From Zunongwangia profunda SM-A87 (GTDB taxonomy: Bacteria > Bacteroidota > Bacteroidia > Flavobacteriales > Flavobacteriaceae), in contig NC_014041.1 in the NCBI RefSeq assembly GCF_000023465.1, positions 4,393,501-4,457,500 on the forward strand: a stretch of 64,000 nucleotides of DNA, in the 5' to 3' direction. The position numbers were made by a program, and so were the translations under genes. Of the stretch, positions 35,859 through 45,636 are shown piece by piece. Positions within the stretch are counted from its first letter, which is position 1. Each line of letters begins with the position of its first letter. The notes under the pieces are model-generated. The model was not told the origin of the DNA and did not search any database. It was given only the letters and a program-made list of their open reading frames with translations.

Positions 35859-36901
35859 AATTTCTTTTGAAAACGTGTAATATCGACTTCTGGTGGCAAC
35901 GGAATTTCATCTTCAATAAAATTGAGAAGTTTTTCTGAAATTAAAGGTGCTATTAATACTCCACGGCTACCAAAACCATTGCAAACAAACAGGTGATGAT
36001 ACTCTGGATGATTCCCTACTAAAGGTCTACGATCTGAAGTGGCGGGCCTGATCCCGGCAACCTGATCCACTATTTCGTATTCACAGGTAATCAATTGATC
36101 TAAATCTTGCTGTAATTTTTCTTTTGCTTGTAAAGTTGGTTGCTGCGTTTTATCCTGATGATTGTAAGTGGCCCCAACTTTATATAAATTATTTCCCAGC
36201 GGAAGAATAAAAATCGATGACTTGACGGCTTGTTTTAATTGGAGAGCTGCTGATTTAATCACCAGATACTCCCCTTTGTTCCCTTGTAAAGGCAAATAAT
36301 TGAAATAAGGATTGTTTACCATGCCAAATCCTTCGCAAAAAATAATATTTCTGGCCTCAGTACCATCATAAGAAACCGAATTCTCATTCAATTTCAGCTT
36401 ATCATAATCGAAACGCTTATTTTTTAATAATTGATGTTTCTGAAGATGTTTCTTATAAGCGCTTACGAGTAAATTAGTATCTAAAGTACCCGTTTTCTCT
36501 ACTTTCCCAAAGGAGAAATCGCCAGGAATAAATGGGTTAACCTGTCTGATAAGTTGTGTATTTAAAAATGGAGAAAGCCGAAAATTATCAGCAGCTTCAA
36601 ACCAGTTATTTTGTTCTTCAACCGAATGGAATCTACGATAAATATTAAGAGGCTTAAGCAGATCTTTGCCAAGCTTTTTTTCCAGTTTTTCATAAAAGGG
36701 CACAGAATAACTTATTTGCTTATCGCCTTCCCACGCAAGGGTAAACCTTTTTAAAATCACTGGATTAAAAATACCTCCTGCTACTTTCGTAGAAGTTTGA
36801 GAATCATCTTCAAAAACAACAAAACTCCGTTTTCTTGCTTCCAAATGATTAGACAGTGCTATACCACTAAGTCCTAATCCAACAATAATATAATCCAGCA
36901 T
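35840..36901 (-). CDS. FAD-dependent oxidoreductase (DAO family)
   Basis: A 353-residue flavoprotein with the Rossmann motif IIVGLGLSGIAL (about residues 5-16) and an acidic residue at the end of the second strand (VVFEDD). The DAO fold C-terminus has QVAGIRPATSDRRPLVGNHPEYHHLF and NGFGSRGVLIAP, the FAD-closing segment. Similar proteins in flavobacteria are annotated as glycine-oxidase-like or TrmC-like amino-acid oxidases; the substrate is not determinable. It lies on the minus strand ahead of the gld cluster but is separated from it by a terminator. Confidence 0.85.
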   Translation of the reverse strand: MLDYIIVGLGLSGIALSNHLEARKRSFVVFEDDSQTSTKVAGGIFNPVILKRFTLAWEGDKQISYSVPFYEKLEKKLGKDLLKPLNIYRRFHSVEEQNNWFEAADNFRLSPFLNTQLIRQVNPFIPGDFSFGKVEKTGTLDTNLLVSAYKKHLQKHQLLKNKRFDYDKLKLNENSVSYDGTEARNIIFCEGFGMVNNPYFNYLPLQGNKGEYLVIKSAALQLKQAVKSSIFILPLGNNLYKVGATYNHQDKTQQPTLQAKEKLQQDLDQLITCEYEIVDQVAGIRPATSDRRPLVGNHPEYHHLFVCNGFGSRGVLIAPLISEKLLNFIEDEIPLPPEVDITRFQKKFYKSSF

Positions 36902-36930
36902 ATATAATTTTTAGCAATGCAAAGTAAGAA

Positions 36931-36960
36931 TAAAAAAAGCGCCCTTAAAAGGCGCTTTTC
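36931..36960 (-). terminator. Terminator of the gld operon
   Basis: A GC-rich stem (AAAGCGCC with GGCGCTTT) around a short loop, flanked by A-runs on one side and T-runs on the other. On the minus strand it lies just after the gldN stop and is followed by T-rich DNA, so it ends the gldKLMN transcript. Confidence 0.7.
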
Positions 36961-36983
36961 ATATAGTTATTAAGAATCATATT

Positions 36984-37874
36984 TTAATAATTCCACATAT
37001 CCTGTTCAAAATTACGGATTTGTTCTTTTATACGCTCAGATTCTAAAAGCTGCATAAAGCTGTTATCAACAATATAATCATTGATTTGTCGGTCTCCCTG
37101 CACATTATCCTCTTTATAGATTACAGAGTTAAACCTTCTGGAGTTTAAAAGCTGATCGTAAGAAACCGTAGTATTATTACCAATATAGGCTTTAGCTTTA
37201 TAAAGTACTTCCCTTGCATCTGGATACCAAACCCAAAAAAGGTCTACAAGGTCATTTAGCTCTGAATCGTCAATAAAGTTAACATCTGGTGCACGAGGAG
37301 CTATACCTAAAATTCGGTATTTAAGCTCTGCCTGTCTCTTATCAAAATACCAGATTCCTCGAATCTTATATTCCTGTATATCTGCTGCACTTAAATCCCT
37401 GCGATCAATAAATTGCTCATCGACCTCCTGACCCGCGTTGTACTGCTCTATTCCATAATTAGTAGTATCTACCCTGGATAAGGTTGCTTGAATATCCTTT
37501 AATGTTCTTTTCTCTGTAAAATAAGAATCTGCATAAATATTCTCGATCTTCCCTTCTTTGATCGCTCTAACTAAAACATCATATAAGGATCTTCTATTAG
37601 CAGAAATGTTTAGTGTATCTACCGGATAGTACAAAGGAAAATTAACGCGCTCATCCAAATCAATAATCTCCCAGGTCCCTTTAGACCATAGCACATCACG
37701 ATCATCTACATAGCCATATTCCAGGGGTTTCTCATCTGCGGCTTCTGTAAGCTCTGCATTTGTTGATTTCCCAATATCTTCTGGCTTTTTTGCATTTAAA
37801 ATATTAGCTGTTTGCGACAAACCGGAAAAACCGATCAGCAAAAACAAACTATATATTATATATTTCCCTTTCAT
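36984..37874 (-). CDS. gldN: Gliding motility/type IX secretion protein GldN
   Basis: A 296-residue exported protein with a signal peptide (residues 1-21, ending LSQT). The mature region shows the GldN/PorN layout: DRDVLWSKGTWEIIDLDERVNFPLYYP (about residues 58-84), IRGIWYFDKRQAELKYRILGIAP (about 171-193) and FWVWYPDAREVLYKA. GldN is a periplasmic component that forms, with GldK, the outer-membrane ring of the type IX secretion system. It is the last gene of the cluster, 15 bases after gldM. Confidence 0.95.
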   Translation of the reverse strand: MKGKYIIYSLFLLIGFSGLSQTANILNAKKPEDIGKSTNAELTEAADEKPLEYGYVDDRDVLWSKGTWEIIDLDERVNFPLYYPVDTLNISANRRSLYDVLVRAIKEGKIENIYADSYFTEKRTLKDIQATLSRVDTTNYGIEQYNAGQEVDEQFIDRRDLSAADIQEYKIRGIWYFDKRQAELKYRILGIAPRAPDVNFIDDSELNDLVDLFWVWYPDAREVLYKAKAYIGNNTTVSYDQLLNSRRFNSVIYKEDNVQGDRQINDYIVDNSFMQLLESERIKEQIRNFEQDMWNY

Positions 37875-37889
37875 AATACTTTCCTTTTC

Positions 37890-39446
37890 TTAATTCGTAA
37901 GTTCTATAAAGACCGGAGCGATCTTTTTAAGCTTATAACCACTGTTGGTAGTTAATGAGGCATCAATATCAAATATCTGAACGGTTTCACCTCTACCTGC
38001 TCTACGTAATGCTGCTTTTGCAGCATTGTCCAATCTGTTTCCTCTAACTGTAACTGTAGGTTGTCCTGAAACTTTAAAGCTAAAGCCGGTAACTCTTAAA
38101 CCAATATCAAAATCGAAATCTGGTAGCTCAGCTCCAACTTCAGAACCTTCTAAGCTATTTCGTTGCATTTTAACAGAACCGGTTTCCCTTCTTATTGATC
38201 CAACCGGACTTGGAATATCCTTAATCCTAAAAGTTGAACTAGAAGGATAGCTTTTTCCATCTATTGTTCCTGTAACATTAATCTTTACTTCTCTTTGCTG
38301 AAGTGTAGTTACATCCATTACATAACTACTTCCAGAAGTTCTGGATAAACCAGGTGCACTAGCTTGAACATTATTATCTGGGACACCAGCCATAGAAATA
38401 GTTAATGGGTTTTTAACCCCACGGTATAACACATTCATTTTATCAGCAGAAATTGTTGCTGAATTTGGTTTTGGAATCACTGCAAATTTTTGGTTAACCG
38501 GAACCTCTATAGGCTCTTCTCCTTCATTAAATATAAGTTTACCCGTAATGCTATGATCGCCGGCATTTCCCACAGGAACATTCAACACAACTTTCCCTCC
38601 CTGTAGCGAATAATCATTATCTGATAGCGTTCTACCATCTAATTTTAACTCTATTTTATTAGGTTTTGTGGTCTCATCACTTCTACCAAGCACAATTGCT
38701 CCATCAAAAGTTTCTCCCTGATAATAAGCAGATTTAGGAGCTTCTAATAAGGTGGTGTAATTGGTCATAGAAACTTCTTCTTGTAACTGCCCTGCTAACA
38801 TTGCTGAAAGCACATCATTCTCTGTAGTTTTAATATCAGATTGTATCTGGGTTAATTGAGTAATAGAAGCTATTAAAGGAAAACCTTCAAAATTATACGT
38901 TAACCAGGGCTTTTTAGTCCCTTCGCTATCTTCGCGCTCACCAGTATTGAATTTACGCTCAATTTCATTGTTCAGGGTACTAAAACCCTCACCCAAAGTA
39001 TTGATTACTCCTTCACGATATTCGTTAATTTTAGCTACAAATTCCTGTCCCTCTGGAGAAATCTTACCACCTTTAAAAAATTTCTCATCCAGAATATCTG
39101 TTTTATCCATCGCCTGATAATCCTGAGGATCATCTAAACTTGAGGTTAGATCATTTTTAACGCCTTGGATATAGGTGTCTAAATTCTGAGAAAGTTGATT
39201 TATCGTCTCAGCCTTTTGAGCTAACTCTGCATATTTTGCGGCTTGCTCATTAGCTTTAGATTTTAATCCCTGCATAGCAGCGACATTTCTCTGTTCAGTA
39301 GTGGCGTTAGATTCCTCTAACTTTTCATTCATAGAGCCAAAGGCTACCAAAACCTCTTTCGACATATTAAGTGCCATCATCGCGATGAACACCAAATACA
39401 TCAGGTTGATCATTTTCTGCCTTGGGCTTTGTTTTCCTGATGCCAT
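37890..39446 (-). CDS. gldM: Gliding motility/type IX secretion protein GldM
   Basis: A 518-residue protein with one N-terminal membrane helix (about residues 10-28, KMINLMYLVFIAMMALNMS) and a large periplasmic part of four repeated domains. The first is helical (about 30-220), the rest are beta-rich; PSPVGSIRRETG and the TVRGNRLDNAAKAALRRAGRGETVQIFDI region mark the last one. With GldL it forms the inner-membrane motor that drives type IX secretion and gliding. Length and arrangement are those of the family. Confidence 0.96.
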   Translation of the reverse strand: MASGKQSPRQKMINLMYLVFIAMMALNMSKEVLVAFGSMNEKLEESNATTEQRNVAAMQGLKSKANEQAAKYAELAQKAETINQLSQNLDTYIQGVKNDLTSSLDDPQDYQAMDKTDILDEKFFKGGKISPEGQEFVAKINEYREGVINTLGEGFSTLNNEIERKFNTGEREDSEGTKKPWLTYNFEGFPLIASITQLTQIQSDIKTTENDVLSAMLAGQLQEEVSMTNYTTLLEAPKSAYYQGETFDGAIVLGRSDETTKPNKIELKLDGRTLSDNDYSLQGGKVVLNVPVGNAGDHSITGKLIFNEGEEPIEVPVNQKFAVIPKPNSATISADKMNVLYRGVKNPLTISMAGVPDNNVQASAPGLSRTSGSSYVMDVTTLQQREVKINVTGTIDGKSYPSSSTFRIKDIPSPVGSIRRETGSVKMQRNSLEGSEVGAELPDFDFDIGLRVTGFSFKVSGQPTVTVRGNRLDNAAKAALRRAGRGETVQIFDIDASLTTNSGYKLKKIAPVFIELTN

Positions 39447-39486
39447 TTATTTTATATTCTAATTAGTTAATTATAAAGTCTAAAGA

Positions 39487-40149
39487 TTATGCTCTTCTTT
39501 GACCGTGCATAGCAGTTAGCATACCACCATAAACACCATTCAAAGAAGCCAGGTTTTGGGTTAAAGAATCCATTTCGGCTTTAAGCTTACCAGCATTCTC
39601 TGCCACGGCTTTGTTAATTTCAGCCTGTCTGGAAGCCGATTCCACCTGAACTTTATATATACTATTTAGAGTTTCCATTTGAGTAGCAGCAGTAGTTAAT
39701 TCCTGGCTGTATTTCTTCTGAGAAGCCATTGCATCTACGGTTGGTGCAATACCTTTAGCAGCACCTTCAAAATTTCGTATGCTATCTCCAAGACTTGTCA
39801 TTAATGCAGCATCTACTTTTGCATCTCGCAACATATCATCTAGCTTTTTAGAAAGCATTCCCTGAGCGTCTTTAGTTTCTTCGATCACTACTTCTTTTTT
39901 TCTTGGAGAAGTAATCGCTGCACTTCCCTGGGCTAATTCTGGATAAACAAGGGACCAATCGTAACCTTCATCTACAGGTTCGAAAGCAGAAACGGTAAAT
40001 ACTAAAGCTTCTGTACATAATCCAAGGATTAACATTTCATTACCAAAAGGCCAGTGCATAATTTTAAAAAGCGCTCCAAGGATAACTACAGCCGCACCAA
40101 GACCGTATACCATATTCATAACTTTTGCTCTAGTTTTTGATTGTGCCAT
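39487..40149 (-). CDS. gldL: Gliding motility/type IX secretion motor protein GldL
   Basis: A 220-residue inner-membrane protein with two adjacent transmembrane helices (about residues 9-28 and 33-52) joined by the short ALFKIMHWPFGNEML loop typical of GldL; an acidic residue inside the second helix (CTEALVF) is the kind used for proton-driven motion. The remainder is a long helical cytoplasmic coiled-coil region. With GldM it forms the proton-powered rotary motor of the type IX system. Located between gldK and gldM, as in Flavobacterium. Confidence 0.96.
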   Translation of the reverse strand: MAQSKTRAKVMNMVYGLGAAVVILGALFKIMHWPFGNEMLILGLCTEALVFTVSAFEPVDEGYDWSLVYPELAQGSAAITSPRKKEVVIEETKDAQGMLSKKLDDMLRDAKVDAALMTSLGDSIRNFEGAAKGIAPTVDAMASQKKYSQELTTAATQMETLNSIYKVQVESASRQAEINKAVAENAGKLKAEMDSLTQNLASLNGVYGGMLTAMHGQRRA

Positions 40150-40197
40150 AATAAATAATTGCTAAGTTTTAAAGGTTTTTATTTAGGGGATATTGAT

Positions 40198-41568
40198 TTA
40201 TCTTAAAGGAGGTTGTTGGTTTAAAGGAACATCGTTACCTAAATAATCCTGTACCGTTCTAAAACCAATATAACTTCTTGCTGAATCTGCATATTCGTAA
40301 TCTCTGGAAGAAACTTGTAAAAAGTAAGCTACATCTTTCCATGATCCTCCTCTAACTACTTTTCTTGGGTCTTCATAATTATTTACCGTTGGGTTCATAG
40401 AAGACATATAATCGTAAGATGCGGCATCATAAGATGAGTTTACCCATTCTGCAACGTTACCGGCCATATTGTACAATCCGTAACCATTAGGATCAAAAGA
40501 TTTAGCTTCTACAGTATAAAGAGCCTGGTCTGCGGCATAGTCTCCTCTTAATGGCTTAAAGTTAGCCATAAAACAGCCCCGATCATTTTTTGTATAAGGA
40601 CCTCCCCAAGGATAAGTCCCACCTTCTAAACCTCCACGAGCAGCATATTCCCATTCTGCTTCAGTAGGTAATCGATAATGGGGTACATTGCTATCCCCTC
40701 TGGATTTACGAAAATCATTATTGTATTTTGTTCTCCACTGCGCGAATGCCCTGGCTTGTTTCCAGGTCACTCCTACTACCGGGTAATCATCAAAAGCACT
40801 ATGCCAAAAATAATCATTGTGCATAGGCTCATTGTAAGAGTAATTAAAATCTTTAATCCAAACAGCTGTATCTGGATATACTTCAACTACCTCGGTTTTC
40901 ATATAATTACGACGTTCACCTTTTCCCTTTACCGCTGCTTCAACATCCATCCAACTGTACTTAAACTTTAGGTTTTTAACATCAATAGTTCTCGTACCGT
41001 TGTAAGCATCCTCCTGCGGAATATATAACTGATCCATCACTCTGGCATATGCCACATCCGGATAATCTTCGGTATCCCAAATAATGTCTACGTCTTTATT
41101 AAGTTTACGGTTTTCATAAGCATCCATTTCACTGCCTGTCCCATAAGTTTCAAGCATATACTCCTGATATGGCGTTAAATTCGATTCGTCTGCATCTGCA
41201 AAGGCATACTCACCAATTCCACTTGCTCCCGGAGTTGCGCCCTCAAGCTCAGCTTCCATCGCCAGCATTACGCGCACCACAGAATCCTTAACGTAATTTA
41301 CAAATTGTCGATATTCTGCATTGGTAATTTCGGTTTCATCCATATAGAATGAGTTGACTGTAACCGTTTTTGGTGGGGCATTTAGTTGTCCTGCTATATC
41401 ATCATCAGATTTCCCCATTATAAATGACCCTCCAGGCACTAAAACCATCCCAAAAGGCTCTTCAGGGTTCCATCTTTTTCCTTTCGCACCTACGAGCTGT
41501 CCCCTGTCATTACTTCCACAACTGTAGATTAAAGCAAGAACAGCAACTAGCGAAACAATTTTCTTCAT
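40198..41568 (-). CDS. gldK: Gliding motility/type IX secretion lipoprotein GldK
   Basis: About 456 residues from the ATG at 41568, which gives a lipoprotein signal with the lipidated Cys at residue 17 (LIYSCGS); a longer frame starts at 41595 but would add a nonsense N-terminus. The mature protein is a formylglycine-generating-enzyme-like (SUMF1) fold, with YRLPTEAEWEYAARGG, GNVAEWVNSS and VRGGSWKD. In the type IX system GldK is a structural outer-membrane lipoprotein of the ring, not an active sulfatase modifier. First gene of the gldKLMN operon. Confidence 0.96.
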   Translation of the reverse strand: MKKIVSLVAVLALIYSCGSNDRGQLVGAKGKRWNPEEPFGMVLVPGGSFIMGKSDDDIAGQLNAPPKTVTVNSFYMDETEITNAEYRQFVNYVKDSVVRVMLAMEAELEGATPGASGIGEYAFADADESNLTPYQEYMLETYGTGSEMDAYENRKLNKDVDIIWDTEDYPDVAYARVMDQLYIPQEDAYNGTRTIDVKNLKFKYSWMDVEAAVKGKGERRNYMKTEVVEVYPDTAVWIKDFNYSYNEPMHNDYFWHSAFDDYPVVGVTWKQARAFAQWRTKYNNDFRKSRGDSNVPHYRLPTEAEWEYAARGGLEGGTYPWGGPYTKNDRGCFMANFKPLRGDYAADQALYTVEAKSFDPNGYGLYNMAGNVAEWVNSSYDAASYDYMSSMNPTVNNYEDPRKVVRGGSWKDVAYFLQVSSRDYEYADSARSYIGFRTVQDYLGNDVPLNQQPPLR

Positions 41569-41605
41569 AATACTTTTTAGGTTAAGACATCTCAATTTAA
41601 GGCAG

Positions 41606-41636
41606 TAAACCTATCTAATTATTTTCTAAAAAACAA
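41606..41636 (-). promoter_or_regulatory. Probable promoter of the gldKLMN operon
   Basis: On the minus strand TTG (41634-41636), a 20-base spacer and TAGGTTTA (41606-41613) resemble the Bacteroidota promoter, with A instead of G at the last -7 position. It would start transcription about 30 bases before the gldK ATG. Confidence 0.45.
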
Positions 41637-41681
41637 TAGTTTTAAGAAAATTACAATATAACCAGGCCTAGCCAAAATCTA

Positions 41682-42845
41682 TTAAACTTCGTTTTTTCTT
41701 TTTGCTTTATACCATCTTTCTGGAATAACCTGATTACAGGCTTCCAAATAATCCTCCTCACTACAAGGTAATAACGTACTCCTTTTTAATTTAGTATTGC
41801 GATTAGCTACGTAGGGAATTTCAATCCACCAACGACCGCTAAGCGGACTTTTAAAAAATACAAGTACATCATCATCAACAGGCACCTGATACTTAACAAA
41901 CTCTTGCTTAGCCGCTACCGTGTTTTCATTATTTCTATAATTTACACCTTCAGCAAAATACCAAATCATCTGTGCTAAAAGCATATTAGATAATTCCCCT
42001 AGTGCCGAATTATATTCAAACACACCAAAAGAACTTACCTTATCACTAAGTCCTGCATATCGTGAAATGGCACAAATCTCTTTTCCGTTAAACCCGTTTG
42101 GTGATTTAAAAACCGAACTTCCTAAAGAGCCTGCTTCGATACTATTTATATCTATACTCACCAGATTCGCGGCTCTCATTATAGGTTCTATTAAAGAAAT
42201 ATCATTGCTAATCTCACCCAACCGATAAGCATCAAAAAACAGCCTATCCATCAATTCTATTTCTTCCTGAGAATTAAAATAGGTTTGATAACCTATATTG
42301 GAATAATTAAAAAGGTTATAAGGCTCATTCACTATAATCTTGGACACATAAGATTTATTGGAGATTACCTGTTCTGCATCACCAAGGTCGAAACGGGCAT
42401 CTACATTAACAAGGTTCACCATCTCATCTAGAGTATCATAAGCGCGATATTGCGCATAAATAAGATCCTGAGATCCTCCAAGAATCACCGGGATCACCTC
42501 CATTTTAACCAATGCAGCTACTGTTTTTTCTACTGCAAAATAGGTGTCTTTTACAGTATCGCCTTGCTGTATATCTCCTAAATCTGCAATATTTAAATGC
42601 CAATTCCCCGGAAACAAACCATAAAAGGCTTTTCTAATTCCATCAAAATTCAGCAAACTATCTTCATAAGATTCAGCTAAGCGATTTTCACGAATTCCAA
42701 TAATAGCGATTTGCACATCACTAAGATCAGGAATCCCATTTAATACCGAATTAAATTTTGCTTTTGCACCTATGCTATGCTGACTTAAATTTTTAGCATA
42801 AGCAATCAACTCTTCACTTACAGGACTTAAAAAATCCAATTCCAT
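41682..42845 (-). CDS. Arginase/formimidoylglutamase-fold protein with degraded metal site
   Basis: A 387-residue ureohydrolase-fold protein, usually annotated as formimidoylglutamase in flavobacteria. The three metal-binding signatures of active enzymes are altered: the GGDHS position reads GGSQDL (about residues 121-126), the DAHxD position reads DARFD (about 146-150), and the SxDxDxxDP position reads SIDINSIEA (about 224-232). Thus the His ligands and one Asp are lost, so ordinary Mn-dependent catalysis looks unlikely. Length and the rest of the fold are intact. It lies between topA and gldK, 4 bases after topA. Confidence 0.8.
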   Translation of the reverse strand: MELDFLSPVSEELIAYAKNLSQHSIGAKAKFNSVLNGIPDLSDVQIAIIGIRENRLAESYEDSLLNFDGIRKAFYGLFPGNWHLNIADLGDIQQGDTVKDTYFAVEKTVAALVKMEVIPVILGGSQDLIYAQYRAYDTLDEMVNLVNVDARFDLGDAEQVISNKSYVSKIIVNEPYNLFNYSNIGYQTYFNSQEEIELMDRLFFDAYRLGEISNDISLIEPIMRAANLVSIDINSIEAGSLGSSVFKSPNGFNGKEICAISRYAGLSDKVSSFGVFEYNSALGELSNMLLAQMIWYFAEGVNYRNNENTVAAKQEFVKYQVPVDDDVLVFFKSPLSGRWWIEIPYVANRNTKLKRSTLLPCSEEDYLEACNQVIPERWYKAKRKNEV

Positions 42846-42849
42846 TCAG

Positions 42850-45387
42850 TTACTTTTTGGATGTTTTTTTAGTTGTTTTCTTTGTTGTTTTTTTAGCCGC
42901 AGTTTTCTTTTTGGTCGTTTTTTTAGCAGCTTTTTTCTTTGGTGCTTTCTTGGCGATTATATCTTTGGCCTCTTCTAAGGTAATTTTTGTGGCATCAACA
43001 GTTTTAGGCAATTCTACTTTAGTCTTACCTTTTATCACATTAGATCTTCCCCATCTGGCTTTTTCAACTCTAATACCTTCGTCTTCCCAATGGTGAATTA
43101 TTTTTTCACGTTCTTTACGTTTCTTATCTTCAATAAGTTCTACAATATCTTCATCAGAAAGATTATCGAAATCGTATTTTTTATTCACATTAATGAAAAT
43201 ACCGTTCCATTTTAGGTAAGGACCAAAACGCCCCACTCCTTTTTGAACCGGCTTATCTTCATATTCGTAAATTGGAGCGTCGGCTTTCTCTTTTTCTTTA
43301 ATAAGTTCCATGGCCCGGTCAAAATCCACACTCATGGGATCTTCTCCTTTTTCTAAAGAGACATATTTTTTACCAAATCTTACATAAGGACCATAGCGGC
43401 CATTATTTACTTCAACTTTTTCTCCTTTATACTCACCGAGTTCTTTTGGAAGTTGAAAAAGATCCATCGCTTCCTCGTAAGTAATTGTATCTAAGGTTTG
43501 ATCTGGACTTAAACTTGCAAATTTTGGCTTTTCATCATCCTCTACAGATCCTATCTGAACCATTGGCCCAAATTTTCCTAAGCGCACACTTACCGGCTTA
43601 CCAGTCTCCGGATCTTCTCCTAAAATTCGTTCCCCTACTTCACGATCTGCGTTCTTGGCAACATCCTGAACATGTGGATGAAAATCAGTATAAAAATCCT
43701 TCATCATTTTTGTCCATTCCTCATTTCCTTCAGCAATATCATCAAAGCTTTGCTCTACTTTTGCGGTAAAGTTATAATCAAGGATATTTGAAAAATGATT
43801 AACTAAAAAGTCGTTTACTACTTTCCCTACTGCGGTTGGCACTAATTTACCTTTATCACTTCCCACGGTTTCTGTTAATTTCTTTTCAGATACTTTTCCG
43901 TTTTCCAGGGTAAATTGCGTGTATTCACGTTCTGTTCCATCCACAGAACCTTTTTCAATATAATTTCTATTCTGAATAGTAGAAATTGTAGGCGCGTAAG
44001 TAGACGGTCTACCAATTCCCAGTTCTTCTAATTTTTTAACTAAGGAAGCCTCGGTATATCTGTATGGCGGACGTGTAAAACGCTCTGTAGCATTAATAAA
44101 GATATTCTGGAGTTGTTCATTAACCTTCATATCAGGTAACATTCCGTTTTGTTCTTCAGAATCTTCGTCGTCACTGCCTTCTAAATAAACTTTTAAAAAT
44201 CCTTCAAATTTCAGCACTTCTCCATTAGCGGTAAATACTTTATCGTGCTTATTAGCTTCAATCTTAACATTGGTACGTTCTAATTGCGCTTCAGACATTT
44301 GCGAGGCGATAGCACGTTTCCAGATCAATTCGTATAAACGTTGTTCATCGCGATCTGCCCTTACGCTGTGACTGGCAAAGTTTGTTGGACGTATTGCTTC
44401 GTGAGCTTCTTGCGCTCCCTTTGTTTTACCTTTAAATTGTCTTGATTTTGCATATTCTTCACCGTAAGCCTTTAAGATTTCGCGATGAGCACCTTTACGG
44501 GCATCATCAGAAAGATTTACACTATCGGTTCTCATATAAGTAATATGACCAGCTTCATAAAGACGTTGTGCTAAGGTCATGGTTTTACTTACTGAAAAAT
44601 ATAATTTTCTGGATGCCTCCTGTTGTAAGGTAGAAGTAGTAAACGGTGGAGCCGGAGATTTCTTAGCCGGTTTTTTTGTTAGATCGACCACCTTAAAATC
44701 GGCTCCTAAATTATCTTTTAAAAAGGCCTCTGCCTCTTCCTTGGTATCAAAGTTCTTAGGCAATTTAGCCCTAAACGTTTTACCCTCAGCGTTAGCAAAT
44801 TCAGCATCAATCCTATAAGAAGCTTCTGGAGTAAAATCTTCAATCTCACGCTCACGCTCTACGATCAGTCTAACCGAAACACTTTGCACCCTTCCGGCAG
44901 AAAGACCTCCTTTTACCTTTCTCCACAATACCGGAGAAAGCTCATATCCCACAAGCCGATCTAAAACACGTCTTGCTTGTTGGGCATTTACAAGGTTATA
45001 ATTAATCCCTCTTGGGTTTTCGATAGCATTTAAAATGGCAGATTTTGTGATCTCGTGAAAAACAATCCTTTTAGTGCGGTCGTCTTTTAATTTAAGTTCT
45101 TCTGCCAGGTGCCAGGCAATAGCTTCTCCTTCGCGATCCTCATCACTCGCTAGCCATACTGTTTCTGCATCCTTTGCTAAACCCTTAAGTTTTCTAACAA
45201 CATCTTTTTTATCCTTAGATACAATATACTTAGGAGAAAAATCCCCTTCGGTGTCTACACCTAATTCTTTTGTTGGAAGGTCTGCGATGTGCCCAAAGCT
45301 AGAAGCCACCTTATAATCTTTCCCCAAAAACTTTTCAATCGTTTTTGCTTTGGCAGGAGACTCCACGATCACTAAATTTTTTGCCAT
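42850..45387 (-). CDS. topA: DNA topoisomerase I
   Basis: An 845-residue type IA topoisomerase that relaxes negative supercoils. The Toprim domain (residues 2-115) holds IVESPAKAKTIEKFLG and the acidic triad in WLASDEDREGE (about 79-89). The active-site Tyr is in HITYMRTDS at Tyr284. Instead of Cys-rich zinc fingers the C-terminus has about four topoisomerase C-terminal repeats (each ending xxGRFGPYxxxG, e.g. RLGKFGPMVQIG, NNGRYGPYVRFG, GVGRFGPYLKWNG) and a lysine/threonine/alanine-rich tail (last 35 residues) that should bind DNA. Core gene, complete. Confidence 0.97.
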   Translation of the reverse strand: MAKNLVIVESPAKAKTIEKFLGKDYKVASSFGHIADLPTKELGVDTEGDFSPKYIVSKDKKDVVRKLKGLAKDAETVWLASDEDREGEAIAWHLAEELKLKDDRTKRIVFHEITKSAILNAIENPRGINYNLVNAQQARRVLDRLVGYELSPVLWRKVKGGLSAGRVQSVSVRLIVEREREIEDFTPEASYRIDAEFANAEGKTFRAKLPKNFDTKEEAEAFLKDNLGADFKVVDLTKKPAKKSPAPPFTTSTLQQEASRKLYFSVSKTMTLAQRLYEAGHITYMRTDSVNLSDDARKGAHREILKAYGEEYAKSRQFKGKTKGAQEAHEAIRPTNFASHSVRADRDEQRLYELIWKRAIASQMSEAQLERTNVKIEANKHDKVFTANGEVLKFEGFLKVYLEGSDDEDSEEQNGMLPDMKVNEQLQNIFINATERFTRPPYRYTEASLVKKLEELGIGRPSTYAPTISTIQNRNYIEKGSVDGTEREYTQFTLENGKVSEKKLTETVGSDKGKLVPTAVGKVVNDFLVNHFSNILDYNFTAKVEQSFDDIAEGNEEWTKMMKDFYTDFHPHVQDVAKNADREVGERILGEDPETGKPVSVRLGKFGPMVQIGSVEDDEKPKFASLSPDQTLDTITYEEAMDLFQLPKELGEYKGEKVEVNNGRYGPYVRFGKKYVSLEKGEDPMSVDFDRAMELIKEKEKADAPIYEYEDKPVQKGVGRFGPYLKWNGIFINVNKKYDFDNLSDEDIVELIEDKKRKEREKIIHHWEDEGIRVEKARWGRSNVIKGKTKVELPKTVDATKITLEEAKDIIAKKAPKKKAAKKTTKKKTAAKKTTKKTTKKTSKK

Positions 45388-45407
45388 AGTTTACATTTTT
45401 GTAAGTG

Positions 45408-45415
45408 CAAAAGTA
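45408..45415 (-). promoter_or_regulatory. -7 element ahead of topA
   Basis: On the minus strand TACTTTTG matches TAnnTTTG. It would start transcription near 45402, about 15 bases before the topA ATG. The matching -33 element is not clear. Confidence 0.45.
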
Positions 45416-45521
45416 TATCAATTTTTTTTGAACCTGGTAAATGAAATATTAAATAGGTTTAAAAACAGAAGTATAATAGGCTATTATCCCCTTAATTTGA
45501 AAGCATTTTACACTAAAATCA

Positions 45522-45545
45522 CATGCCCGCAACATTGCGGGCATG
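45522..45545. repeat. Perfect 10-bp hairpin between topA and miaB
   Basis: CATGCCCGCA, loop ACAT, TGCGGGCATG: a very stable palindrome with no T-run on either side, so not a standard terminator. It lies between the two divergent promoters. It may be a REP-like element or a protein-binding site. Confidence 0.5.
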
Positions 45546-45636
45546 CAAAAATAAACCAAACATAAATAACAATCGTAATTAAGAAACTTAATAGATTGAT
45601 TTTATTATCTTTACACCAGATTACAACTAGTGTTTA

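Noticed and set aside
42857..42960. Lysine-codon-rich repeat at the 3' end of topA as a DNA repeat array
   Set aside because: It is simply the coding sequence of a Lys/Thr/Ala-rich tail, irregular at the DNA level.
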